Of a DNA stretch of 64,000 nt, positions 48,101 to 59,171 are shown in pieces (within the stretch, counting starts at the first letter, position 1; each line of letters opens with the position of its first letter). The translations under genes and the position numbers were made by a program. Source of the DNA: Copromyces sp. CBS 386.78 (lineage: Eukaryota > Ascomycota > Sordariomycetes > Sordariales > Sordariaceae); assembly GCA_030685235.1 (NCBI GenBank), contig MU839079.1, forward strand, positions 620,001-684,000. The letters are read 5' to 3'. The notes under the pieces were generated by a model. The model saw only the letters and a program-made list of their open reading frames with translations. It did not search any database and was not told where the DNA came from.

Positions 48101-48235
48101 TCCGTTATTAGTAAATTAGGTGAATTATTAAAGGAGTTTTAAAAAAGGAATAAATTTAAAGAGTAACGATAAATATATACAGTATTAATTAGTAATTAAA
48201 TATTATAATAATTATTTTTCGGGCCCTTAGGAGAT
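45111..48235. pseudogene. 3.1 kb of RIP-mutated sequence between pol and the right LTR, content unknown
   Basis: Fungal gypsy elements usually end soon after integrase, so this stretch is extra. It has the same RIP composition. The longest surviving frame is 64 codons (46818-47012, plus), acidic and Asn-rich through RIP. No domain can be recognised. It may be a further element ORF, captured host sequence or a merged second element. Confidence 0.5.
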
Positions 48236-48596
48236 TATTACGCGAATTATAAATTAATATATATTTAATATTATTACGCTGGATATTATCCGGTATAATA
48301 GTATTTAATATAGTATTAAGTAATTAATAGTTATTTATTTCCCCTCTTTCGAAAAGAGGAGGATATTAATTAATTTATATATAATTAAAGTATTTATTTA
48401 GTAATATTATTTATTAATTTGAATTCTAAGTTATAATTATTTGAATTCGATATTATTAAATTCGATACTACTTAGTGTCGAATCCGACTATATCGATTTT
48501 AGTATAGGTTTTAAAGCCGAACCTAATACGGTCGACTTCGACCCTGTCGGGCTTAATTAGATAGGTGTAGATAGTTGGTACTATTTTACTATAATA
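48236..48596 (+). repeat. right LTR
   Basis: 361 bp, same length as the left LTR. A G/C-rich GGGCCCTTAGGAGA just upstream (48220-48234) could be the polypurine tract. Confidence 0.9.
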
Positions 48597-48601
48597 ATTA
48601 T

Positions 48602-49390
48602 ATTTAAAAATTATATTTCTTAAAAATATTATTATTTTTCTAAATAGTATCCTAAAAGGTTTATAATATAAAAATAATATTTCTTTAAGCGGAGTTTAAT
48701 TATATTTATAAAAGATATTATTTTTAAGTTTTTAATATAGAATACTTTTACTTTAAAGAATTACCCTACAATTAACGTGCAAAAGTATTAATATTATTTC
48801 TATATAAAGTGTAATATAGGATTAAGAATTAGAAAGAGGAGATTTTATACTACGAAGGATAAATATCCTTCGTAAGTGGACCCGCTTTCTTATTTTATTG
48901 CTTTCTTACTATACGACCGTAGTTGTAAAGTAGGTCCGTATATTCTATATTACATTAATTGCTACCTATAATACTATATATTTAAAATAATCCGTTTTAG
49001 TTTTTTAAAATATTTTAAATTTAAATTCTTTTTATACTTTTAAGTTTTTCTTACTTTATTAGCCTTAATATAGAAATTATATTAATTATATATTTACAAC
49101 GGATTTACTAATTTAAATATATTTCTTTCTTTTAATATAAGTATCTTTATTATTTATATATATATATATATTTTTCTTTTTATTTTATTTTCTCTTTTTC
49201 TTTTTCTGGGGGTTTTTTTTATAAAAAAAAATTTAATTTTTTTTTACTTTTTTTTTTACTTTTATTTTTTACATTTACCTTTAGTTTTATTTTTATATTT
49301 CTATTTATATTTATTTGTAATTTTATTTCTATTATCTATATATTTTTATTTTATTTTAATTTCATTTTTATTCGCATTTTTATTTTATTT
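48602..49390. other. AT-rich inner part of the outer element, right side
   Basis: RIP-like sequence with T-rich tracts. Around 48860-48890 an inverted repeat (TACGAAGGATA...TATCCTTCGTA) can form a hairpin. No ORF. Confidence 0.5.
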
Positions 49391-49714
49391 TTATTTTTTT
49401 CAAAAGAACCCATTAAGCAAATTTTTTTAAACTAAGATTTCTCGTTAAATATGGAGCGCACGGACCTCCGGCCGGGTGCAAAATAACTAGAAGGAAATAA
49501 CAGTCATTTTAATACTATCTTTATTTTAGGGTTAGGGTTATTAGTAAAGAAAAAAACTTAGTCATTTTCGTTACTCAAAAGGCGCTAAGGAATTGCCAAG
49601 GCGCTGAAAAAGCAAACAGTTTCATCGTACGACCCCGGTGTAGTTCTACAACCCAGCAAGTGGTGCCAAGTGTTTGGGTGGGGTAGAATACAGTTGAACA
49701 TATAAGCCTCCGTA
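49391..49714 (-). repeat. right inverted arm of the outer element, with telomere-type repeats
   Basis: Inverted copy of the left arm: 37 bp terminal repeat, a different spacer, TTAGGGTTAGGGTTA (49526-49540), then the block matching 36380-36490 with scattered transitions. Confidence 0.8.
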
Positions 49715-50397
49715 CGACAAGTAAAAAAAGGGGGGGCTGCTGCATCACCACCGCCATGGCTACACCACACGTGCTGGCATCAACCCGGATCAGATGGCAT
49801 CACGCACCACCGAGGGCCCACCAACTGGCTCAGGTCCATGCAGCGATACCCAAGGAAGCCAAGATGGCTGGGCAAAGGAAAGGGACAAATGAACGCCGGT
49901 CCCCAAGATCTGGTTCGCATGTGGAGTGCTGGAACTGGTTGGTTTTGTGCATAGGTACATATCCTGAAGCACAGAGGGCACATTCGTGGGGTGAGGCTCA
50001 GAGGCTTAAACCACACTTCAACGTGTTGATGTTTCAGGTCTCTACTTGTTCAAGGTCAGCCATTGGCTTTTTTCCTTGTGTGTTTCAAGTGGAAACCAAA
50101 GAATGCTCATTGTCTCTGACGTTGAAGACTCCCGTCGGTCGGCATCACCCGGATCTACAGAGCGGGAAACCCGATCGTTCGTCGGCTTCAGGTCTCAGGT
50201 TCGTACACCTTATTCAGATTGTCGACAATGAGCCCAAATTCGCAAACCAGGAGCACACCAAGATGAAACGAACAACAACAGCCCAAGCGGATGCTTCACC
50301 CGGGCGCTTCCATAGTAAACCTGATTCGATATTGAATGAAAGAAACCGCACTTCCGAATGCCCGAGGTTTCCCAAAACCCTCAACACCAAACGCCCA

Positions 50398-51291
50398 TCA
50401 TCGCCAACACCAAAGGAAACCGATGACCCATAAGGAGTGACCCAAAAGGAAACCAATGCTTAGAGCCACGACATAGACATCACAGAAAATATCATGCGTC
50501 GCATTCGACACCACAAGCGTCGGTGCCGGTTTGTCCGCAAAGCTCGTCTCCGTCGCGGATTGTACCGAGTTCATACATCGTTCTAAGCAGAAGAGCCATG
50601 TTGTTAACAAGTGGACATCCCAAAAAAAACCTTCAGGCTACTTTGACCCCAAAGACCCTTGCCCAGAGCCTAAGAGTCTAAGAAGAGACACCCTCTTCAC
50701 TTTTCAAGAGAACGTCAAAAAAGACTTGCGAGAATTACCCACCTCGCTGCTTATCACAATCATTGACTTTGAAGTTTGTTATCTTCGAGGAATCATTCGC
50801 CATATCCGCGCACGCATTCTTTTGGTTGTCGCAGACGCGGTTGGCTGCTGTTGGGAAGTCGGGCTAATACAACAACAAGCATACTGTCAGATCTTCTCTA
50901 TACACAAAGCGGAAAGGATGGCTTGCGCAGCACGGCGTTGGCATGGCATCGATAAAAAGCAACACAAGGTAAGGAAGGAAATATCCAAGGCCATGAGGGT
51001 AGGTAACGGAGATAAACTAACAAAGGTATTACCCCCAACTTCAAACGGCCTCGAAGGATTCCCCGAAAAGACTATCGGTTGGGGCGACTGCCCGCCGAGG
51101 AAGTTGGCTGTGAAGAAAGGTTGGAGCTCTTGGCCTGTTGATACTTGCCGTGGGAGGTTGAAGGCGAAGTTGAGCTCGTTGTGCAAGGTGTCTTCGAGGC
51201 TGGGCTGTGAGTCTGAGAAGGCTGCGAGGGTGGTTGTGTAGCTGGAGATGAAAAGGAGGATGATAGTTCTGAGGGCTGTCGTGGCCTTCAT
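50398..51291 (-). CDS. small secreted cysteine-containing protein
   Basis: Three exons on the minus strand (51022-51291, 50743-50863, 50398-50582) give 191 residues. Exon 1 starts MKATTALRTIILLFISSYTTTLAAFS, a clear signal peptide. Introns are GTTAGT...TTAG (158 nt, phase 0) and GTGGGT...CTTAG (160 nt, phase 1, GTTAAC branch). Splicing joins PFEVGGNTF to PDFPTAANRVCDNQKNACAD, then NDCDKQR to ERCMNSVQSATETSF. The CDNQKNACAD...CDKQRERC spacing is typical of a widespread family of small fungal secreted proteins of unknown function (from memory). The last residues form an unusually hydrophobic tail (VYVVALSIGFLLGHSLWVIG), so a further intron or an earlier end is possible. It lies under 700 bp from the transposon island. 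Confidence 0.7.
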
Positions 51292-53558
51292 CGTTGCAAA
51301 TCGGCCGATCGATGCTTTGAGTCGACCGATGGGTACCTAAGTTACAGGTAAGTATGTATGTAGTCTCGCCGGCTCATAGACTGGAGGCTCGATAACAAAC
51401 GGTAGAAATGATGATTTCACGACACGACGACAGTTGATTGATACTCGATTGTTTTTGTCAAGTAAAAATGGTAAGATGATAAACGTCGCAAGCCAAACGC
51501 AAGAGAGAGGGTCATCAGCCCTCCAGCCGTGCACATCGTGGCTGAAACCATCTTGAGACGAGAGTGTTGATGATCCGTCGTTGTCGTTGCAACGCAACGC
51601 AACCTTTCTCCTAATCCATACGAAACTACGTAACAATACTTAACCTAGAATCCAAACTGAGTCACGATGCATGGGAAACAAAAACTTGATGATCGGCTAG
51701 AACCTTTATGTGCATGAATTTTCTTAAATCGTTCGAACACCCATAACGTACGAAAGCTGAGTGACGAACACCTTATCAAGGAGAGTACGATTCATACCGC
51801 ACTTCTCTTAATATAATCTCCACAAGAGGATGATAGATCATAAGCTGGACCCTGCGGGCTTGCCCTCCCAACTCCTATGTAAGTCTCATTCGTTAGACCC
51901 CTAGACATAAGGGTCTATCCCAGCTAAAATGCTTCACTAGGTAATCTTATGTTTGCCCATCCTTCATCATGTGAGAACAACACTCTTTCGCAAACAGACA
52001 TTCTACCCACGTCTCAAAATGAAGGGCTTAGTACCTCACAAAACCAACTATGTAGTAGCTACCTACCCACCTTAGGTTAGGGTGCGGGACGGAAAAAAAA
52101 AAAAAAGAAAAAAAAAAACCTCGAGATATTCAAGAAGGCACGTCGGCATCAGATACGGGCAGCGGGAAGCTCAAAGAAGGTTACTATGTAGGTAAGCTCA
52201 CGAGAGTTTCACAAGTAAAGTATCTTGTATGCCGTAAAAAGCAAGGTAGTAGGCTGTTTAGATCAGGTACCTAGGTATCTATGCATGATCCAACGACATC
52301 AACTCATCATGGAGTATCTATGTATCTAACATGGAGAGAGGTAACCGCTCGGACTGGTCCGCGCCGATGACCATCCATCCCCTTCTTTGTCATGTAGCCA
52401 CGTTCCTTTATACACTTAGTGACACGGCGGTGCCTGATCGTCGGGAACCATTCTAGAAGTGGGTAAAGCGCTGCAGCAGCTACAAAACAAAAGCAGACAG
52501 TGAGTGGGGGGTTTTCGTGTTCTTTTATTTCCTTTGTCCTTGCTGCTGTTTCTAGAAATTCGCTGTTGCTCCTTTGGATCTTCTGACTTTCTCATATTCA
52601 AGGGTGTTGGCGGAGATGGCGAAGATGGTTGTGGAGTTGAAGGTCAAAGGTGAACCAATTCCCAACTGAGTATGGCTCAAGTATTTACCTCTACTCGAAC
52701 AGTCAGTTGGTGGTGATGCCCAGGGCCCGACAATTCAAGGTAGTTCCTTTGTTCGTAAATGTACTTACTCGATAGCTGCTGGTTAGGTCCTGTACTTACT
52801 CTCGAGTTGTGGCTGAAGAGGGTGATGGTGAAAGACGCAGAAGACCTGGGAAACCTTCCCTTGGACAGACACAAAGCAAAATAGGTTCTAATACACCTCT
52901 TTGTCACTTGTCCAGTCGGTTCAACGGTACGTCTGGGCATGTCAACAGCTCGGCCGGTTGGTTGGAAACCTGTCATTGAGCCAAGGAGGTTATTTCAGCG
53001 ACATTTTTTACGGGAAACGTGAGTATGTTTGAACGGTTGTATGGTTTGGAACCTCTTTCCTTCCTTCTATCTATCCATTCCATCTCTCTGCTTGCCTGCT
53101 CTGCCTGTGGCTTTCCCACCCTTTAAAATTCATGATCCTTTCGTGATGTAAGGGAATGTAGTGTGTATGTGTATAAGGAACGTAGTCTGTATGAAGTTTG
53201 TGTATCTTCTTTTTCCGCCAAATGCATGCAAAATGCTCTTCCCACAAATACCGGCAACATACCACACATATGTGAGCTTCCCAGGGTCAAAACCACGCCG
53301 AGCCGAGCCAGAAAGAAAAATGTTAATGCGATATGACATTGACAGATGTTGTGAAACATAGTTAAAATAACGTTGCGTGAAAAAAAAGCAGGCTACTGTG
53401 GCTGATGACAGGCAAACCATGCGACGGCGAACGACGACGACGGTGGTTGAAATATGCAGAGGGGGTATCTTGATCGCGGATGACTGGTACGCTTTAGAAC
53501 GAAATGAAACAACGCAAAAACTTCATATTTCTTGGTTTAAAAAATTATCGACAAGAGA
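51292..53558. other. gene-free region
   Basis: No supported gene in 2.3 kb. It contains an A-rich tract (52094-52120) and a palindromic GGTACCTAGGTATC motif (about 52265-52280). The last part is probably the 3' UTR of the Mid2-like gene. Confidence 0.5.
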
Positions 53559-54452
53559 TTAGAAGTTTGACGCCTGGTTCACATGCGTCGGCGCATGATA
53601 GCTCTCCAGCGTGCTCTGGAAGGGCGTGCGTCCGGCCATCGATCCTCCAACCTCGGGCTTGCCAGCATCGTTGTACTCCATCAGGTTGTCGGCCTCATCG
53701 GACTGTCTCTTGCGGCCCCAGATCCTCCAGGCGACGATACCCAAGCCGGCCAGGACGATAGCACCGCCGACACCGACGACGACGCCAATAACAATGTTGC
53801 GGGTCTGGGTCGACATGCCGCCGCCGGACTTGTTGCTGTCCTTCTCGGAAGCATAGCCGGGAGGCGGAGTCGAGGTGGTGAGGGCTTCGCTCGTCACGGT
53901 CGTCGCAACACCCTGCTCGTTGGTGGTGGTAATGACTTCAGTGATGGTCATGATGATGGGCTTGACAGACGAGGTGGACTTGGTGTCTCCATTGTCGTTG
54001 TTGGATGATCCACCGCTTCCGCTAGCCGAAGACGAAGGCGTTGGTAATGGTCCCTTGGTAGAAGATACAATGTCACCGTTGGGGTTCGCCGTTGTTACTG
54101 GAGGCTGGTCGTTGTTGCTGGGTTTCGTGCTTGTCGTTACCGGGGCAGGTGATGATGTGGTGGTAACGACAACCGGCGGCGGCGAGACAGCCTTGGACGT
54201 GGTGCTGCTCTCGGCTGGAGGGTCGACGCTTGTTGTCGTCACAGGAGCAGCCTTTGATGACGTTGTCTCTGGGGTCGGTAGCTTGATGGTGGTTTCGATG
54301 TTGACGTCGGCTGAGGAGCTATCCTCGTCTGCCCTCCGCGCCAGAGCACCGAGGTTCTTGTGGTGAGGGACATTGACGCCGATATGGATGTAGGAGGCCT
54401 CGGCGACGCTTAGGGCCGAAAGGCCGACGAGAAGTAGGCGACTGAGCTGCAT
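53559..54452 (-). CDS. Mid2-like single-span cell-surface protein
   Basis: Single exon, 297 residues. A signal peptide (MQLSRLLLVGLSALSVAEAS) leads to a long Ser/Thr/Pro-rich ectodomain (residues about 45-215) expected to be O-mannosylated. One membrane span follows (NIVIGVVVGVGGAIVLAGLG, then IVAWRIWG), with a basic stop-transfer GRKRQ and a short cytosolic tail ending FQSTLESYHAPTHVNQASNF. This architecture is that of Mid2/Wsc-type wall-stress sensors and related fungal surface proteins. There is no cysteine-rich WSC domain, so Mid2-like is the better description; a sensing role is inference. The mirrored plus-strand frame is a shadow. Confidence 0.82.
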   Translation of the reverse strand: MQLSRLLLVGLSALSVAEASYIHIGVNVPHHKNLGALARRADEDSSSADVNIETTIKLPTPETTSSKAAPVTTTSVDPPAESSTTSKAVSPPPVVVTTTSSPAPVTTSTKPSNNDQPPVTTANPNGDIVSSTKGPLPTPSSSASGSGGSSNNDNGDTKSTSSVKPIIMTITEVITTTNEQGVATTVTSEALTTSTPPPGYASEKDSNKSGGGMSTQTRNIVIGVVVGVGGAIVLAGLGIVAWRIWGRKRQSDEADNLMEYNDAGKPEVGGSMAGRTPFQSTLESYHAPTHVNQASNF

Positions 54453-57400
54453 TACGATGACACTGATGTGAAGTGTTGATGTGGTGTTGGGAATCGTTGA
54501 GCCCTCAAGGGGAATGGTTATGTAGGTTAATACACCGGCTTGACCTCTGTAAGAGTCTGGCTCGGTGAGGCCCGAGTGTGCGCTTGGTGACGATCGGCTT
54601 GGTTTTAGCGCAGGCTAATTAGCTTGGTGTCGACGAGTCAACTAAACGAACGCGGTTGCTCTCAGTGTCGTCGGGTGTCGAGACTGGAAAGGGAAGTGTG
54701 GATGGGGTTTAAGATGAAGAACGGGCGAAATCGAACGAGGGAAATGCCCGCGGTTGGTGAAACGATTGTATGGGTTAGGTTCCCTTCAATTTGTTTGTCT
54801 TCCAGTGGGAAAGATAATATCAAAGTGTAATGATGACAATGCCCTGGGGAGCGAGGGGAAGGGGGAAATGGAAAACGGGTGGAAAATGGGAAACGAGAGA
54901 CTAGAAATGGTGGAAGGGTGGGTGGGACGGCGACTCTAGAATGATGAACGAGCGAAAAAAGAGCGTGATCTCTGCATTGTTTGCAATGAGTGAAGCATTC
55001 AGGTCACGGAGACCCGGGAAAGAGACGACGGGAGTGGACGACGGGGACAACACACCTTTCCTCGCTGCGAAACCCTCGAAAGGAACGGAGGGTCGGGTAG
55101 TGTGAAGTGGACACGGCGGGGACCACGCGGTAGGGCACTGTGGGCTCGATATCCACTGGCCCAGGCACCCTGCAAAATGCAAACACCAGGCGCCCGAAGA
55201 TGGGATGACAGGCACTGTCAGACATGGTTGACGGCCCGTCCGAAAAAATGCCGACAGGCTGGCGACGACCGGCAAGGACTGCCAACTGGCCCCGCGGCCT
55301 CGTATTGCGGCCTGGGCGTGCCGGGACAGGCCTTAATTTGGCGCACACCCGCTGACCCCGATTCGAGATGGAACCAACCCATTGGCATAGCGGTCTCCGG
55401 CGGGCCGGCACAGGCGTGGACATTTACCATTTTGTTCACGGTCCCTTTGTCTTTGTGGACCCGTGCCTGAGCCCTGAGTCTGCAAGATTTTATAAATAAA
55501 AACTCCGACTGACGGCGTCAAACAACGAACTTTGAAGAAAGTCGCGGTGACGGTCTTCACCCTCGAAGGCTTCGAGTTTGAATCAAACAAGCTGGTCCAG
55601 TGGGCATGTGTTCTGGTCTCTTTTTACAGGGCGCCATCGTGTTTGGGAAGGCGAGATGAACCACTGAATGAAGTGGGATTGATTGCGGAGAGGTGCTGTG
55701 CCTGTGCTCTGTGCGTTCATGCGTCGGCGTTGGCGGGAACCATGCGACGCGCTAAATCAGAGAATGGCATGCATAACTTTGATATCAAAACCTGCACAAC
55801 CATCATCTCGACACCATCTTTTGCTCTTGTTATCCCACCATCATCGCCATCACTTGCCTTTCTGGCAGACTATTACGACTGGAAACTGTCGAGTGCATGC
55901 AGCATGGTCCGCGGAGGATGGCATCCATTTTAACTCAGTGAGTGAGCACAGGCACTCACTCGCAGGGCAGGTGACACCGGGGGAATTTGAGGGGCTCCAT
56001 CGCCAAGACTATTGGGAACCTGAGAAGACCCAACGTTGCCAAGTCCAAACCCTGAAAATTGGCAAGAGGTTTTCTGCAATCTCCAGGAATGAAATGCGCT
56101 CCGACACTCTCAACAACCATCCTCTGCCTCGGCATCCATCATCTCGTCTCCTCCCCCATGAAACAAACTTAACCATCAACGTTCCCCAGATTGCAACTAG
56201 CGACCGGAAAACACTTTCGCCAAGACTGCGCTGGTGGTCCGCTGACGGTCTGGCACAACAGCCCGAGACAAGCGAGGAGCGAGCTATTGAATCCAACCTG
56301 TCGTCTCGATCTTGGAGATAATCTCGCCACAACCAACCAAACCGATCTCCCTTCCAAGTCCTGGTGCAACCTCCAAGACAAGATCCAGAACCTTCTCCCC
56401 TGGGCGCATACCATGGTTGCATGCGTACCAAACAAAGTCTGGTGAGCTTTGCGGCAAAACATGTTAAGGCAGGGTGAGGTAACATCATCCCTTCTGGGCC
56501 TCTGAGCCACCTGAGCCACTACCCACCAAACTTCAGAAGACTATGCGACAATCCAGTATCAAAAAGCCTGAAATGTCTTCAAAACCAGGGATCTTCATCA
56601 GATCTTCCGTTGACGCGTATAGGGAAGATGTTATTCTCTCAATCGTATCGAGAAAGCCGCAAACGAACCATTCACCTCCCGTCCTCGCGTTACTCTCAGG
56701 GATTCGCCCGTTTATCCCTCCCCACTTTGGCGTTTCAACACCAAAGTGCGTTCCCGACGATGAAACATTGAAACATGACGACCATGGCATTTGAGGGACG
56801 AAAGAATGTTGGATTCGAGTATCGTCATACGTGGTACCGCGCCTATCGTGAAGATCACTTGTCTCAGGTCGACTGCTTCTACCCGCGTCTAAATTTTGTG
56901 GAAGGAGACAATGGAGAAAAAGGAAACAGGATGTTTGGGATTGACAGCAGTCACCATTTGTCCGACTCTTTCCGGCCGGACCTAACTCTAGTAAACGTCC
57001 CCGAAACAATGCGGTAACTACGTCTTGCGCTTTTGCCCTCCGCTAGTTTCAATCACCTGCTTTAGGTAGGTACCTCTGTGTTGCAAGCCTCATTGCGTTT
57101 TGCACCTTTCGTTTGAATCTCAAGCCTGCGTACAACACCATACCAAACGTAAGCCGCACTTGCCATGATGTTCGGATTTTACTAATGATGCATAGGCAGC
57201 TCTACATGAGCAGGTGAATCCTGCCACCTACTGGCAAGTTGTGCTTGCCGGTTACAACTGTCTCGATTACGACAAGAACCTCATTCGCTATATGGATACC
57301 TCTATGTCTACCTACTAATGTCCATGACAGGCTCGTGATGTGACAAAAACATAGAAGTTACGATGCCTCGGAGGCTGTTCGGAGGATGCAGTACTTTTCA

Positions 57401-57839
57401 ATGCATCAACGCATCTCATGCATTGCGTCTTCCAGAAGTTTGTCGAGGACAAAATCTTGCATTGCCGGAATACGCTATCTCATCCCCTCTATTTTCTCGG
57501 TCTGTGAGCAGAGCTCTTGCTATAAAGATTTCAACCCATGGGGAAATAATCTCTTCCTACGAGTTTCCTCATTCCCAGTGCTTTTGTTGGAATTTTGTCT
57601 CTGACCTTCGCAACATACACTCCGCTCCAACTTTCCATCTCTAAAGACTGCACAACGCTTTGGTCTGCTCTCTCCCAAAACCATTCTACAACCTCGTCCT
57701 TGTTGCTGACTCTTGTGGAGATTCCGCTTCTTCGCGGATCCTTGAATAGGCTGCCGTTTCCCAGTCACTACGCACCCAACAGCTTATATTTGCCGGACCC
57801 CTACCGCCGAACCTCTCACCGCGAATCCCGGTGAAGGGT
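54453..57839. other. gene-poor region
   Basis: Many short overlapping frames on both strands, none with an ATG start plus protein-like composition. 55000-55420 is GC-rich with competing frames on both strands. I see no RNA gene. Confidence 0.4.
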
Positions 57840-59171
57840 CCGACTTGGCTGTTGCCCACCGTCCAGCCTCCCCAGTGGACGAGTATGGCTGGACTGTCAA
57901 CGACGGCGGATGATGCAAAAAAAGACTCTCACGCTTATTGGAAGAAACCACTGGAGAGTCAACAAATGGCTCGCATGATCCCCAGAAGCTTTTGAAGAAC
58001 ATCCAACGGGCGGAGAGGATTTCCAGATTCCAGATGCACATTGCCCACGCAGATATGAGAATTACCAATTCGGACAGCGATGTTTGCGATCTGATAGACC
58101 ACGATGAGTACCTACAGTTGATGAAGGACGCCCAGCTACGGGTTGCGCCTGCCAGCCTTCATTTAGAAGAGCACTCTCGTCTGCTACAAATGCTGAACAG
58201 CTTGATTTCAAAGCCTCCCGGGAACGACGACCATGGAGCCCCCTTCAGTGACGTGGTCTATGCCATGGTCCAGGATCATGAAGGGCCGGACAGGAAGAGG
58301 ACGCATGCTAATTTATGGCTTAGCCAGGCCGCGGACTACTATGAAGGAGGATATTGGATGAAATCGCACGATGAGGGATTCATCACTTGGAGTCACACCA
58401 GTGGCGGACGCCCAAGGGACCATGGCGCGGTGGCGCGTATTGTGCCGTAGCGTCGTGATGATGGAGCCATTCCGGAGCACCTTTTTGGCGAGATGGCGCA
58501 CGAAGTTGACGCTCCAACGAACTCGTTGCTAATGGGCTACTACGATAAGAGATGGTTCGACGAGTCCGTCCGAATGACCCATCACAAGGTGGAAGATTGA
58601 TATCGTATCATCCGATATCAAAGACAAGCTGATTGATGAAAAGGAATTCGAGTTTTCGAAACGGAAACCGCCCAAATGCAAGTTTTATGTATTTTCGGTT
58701 CATGCTCGCCCTAATTCGGACCAGGGATAAGCAAAGGGCAGGGTGGGAGGGTTTCTGGGCTCGCTATAGAACCACCAAGCCCTTCGGTACACCTGGGCGG
58801 TATTGCAGAGACGGCATGTTGATGGCCATGGCTGCCTACAGCAAGATGTCGGCTCCTGAGGAGATTGAAGCTTTTCTTGTGGAGTTTTGCGGACTGAAAA
58901 CGGTACTGCCGGCAGGTTTTTCAGAGGATATCATCAACGGCATGAGGGAGGAGATGGAAGTGATCGTGATATGCATTGAGACTGTAGAGGATGAGAAGGA
59001 AACTGGCAGGTGGGGTGATCCTGAGGGTTGGGAAGTGACGAGAACAATGACCTAGACGAAGAGACCATAGACAAGATGGTCGCCGAACAAGAGAAATGGG
59101 GAGTGCGCAACCATTCTTGGATCTATGTTCAGTCACCGCAAACTGCCAACATCATCTCACTGGAGGAGTGA
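57840..59171 (+). pseudogene. decayed protein-coding gene with stops and frameshifts
   Basis: Protein-like sequence continues on the plus strand for 1.3 kb but changes frame several times. Readable pieces: 57938-58447 (RISRFQMHIAHADMRITNSD...YYEGGYWMKSHDEGFITWSH), an in-frame TAG at 58448-58450 after which the same frame continues (GAIPEHLFGEMAHEVD), a shift near 58595 into WKIDIVSSDIKDKLIDEKEF, another near 58725 into GWEGFWARYRTTKPFGTPGR, and one near 59035 into TIDKMVAEQEKWGVRNHSWI, ending at a TGA near 59171. Introns do not explain the breaks (no consensus donors at the joints). Original family not recognised. RIP is not the obvious cause, because composition is normal and the breaks are indels. 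Confidence 0.6.

Larger units (their letters stand above)
37211..48596 (+). mobile_element. RIP-mutated Ty3/gypsy-type LTR retrotransposon
   Basis: The two direct LTRs are each 361 bp (37211-37571 and 48236-48596) and differ mainly by C/T and G/A transitions. The LTR starts TGTTA in the left copy and TATTA in the right. ATTAT flanks both ends (37206-37210 and 48597-48601) as a 5 bp target duplication. The plus-strand order of recognisable pol remains, reverse transcriptase before integrase, makes it Ty3/gypsy-type rather than copia-type. The whole body is about 75-80% AT by eye, almost lacks CpA and TpG, keeps CpG, and is full of stop codons in all frames: classic RIP. At 11.4 kb it is long for the class. 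Confidence 0.9.
36220..49714. mobile_element. outer terminal-inverted-repeat element (13.5 kb, nested insertions inside)
   Basis: The ends are perfect inverted repeats of 37 bp (36220-36256 and 49678-49714, starting TACGGAGGCTTATATGTTCA). Directly outside both ends is the same hexamer CGACAA (36214-36219 and 49715-49720), a likely target-site duplication. Sub-terminal blocks of about 150 bp are also inverted copies. Without the LTR element the outer layer is about 2.1 kb, with no readable ORF, so it was probably non-autonomous or is decayed. Most of its inner part is AT-rich and RIP-mutated, while the outermost 250 bp on each side keeps normal composition. The superfamily is uncertain; a 2 bp TA duplication with a shorter element is an alternative reading of the same ends. 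Confidence 0.7.

Noticed and set aside
48940..49000. possible dispersed 5S rRNA gene
   Set aside because: A TACGACCGTAG match looked like a 5S start, but the following sequence does not continue as 5S rRNA.
36220..49714. CRISPR-like or centromeric array
   Set aside because: No regularly spaced repeats with unique spacers; the AT richness is explained by RIP on transposons.
49756..50433. 225-codon plus frame beside the island
   Set aside because: No domain, Arg/Pro/His-rich composition; its 3' end overlaps the last exon of the better-supported secreted-protein gene on the other strand.
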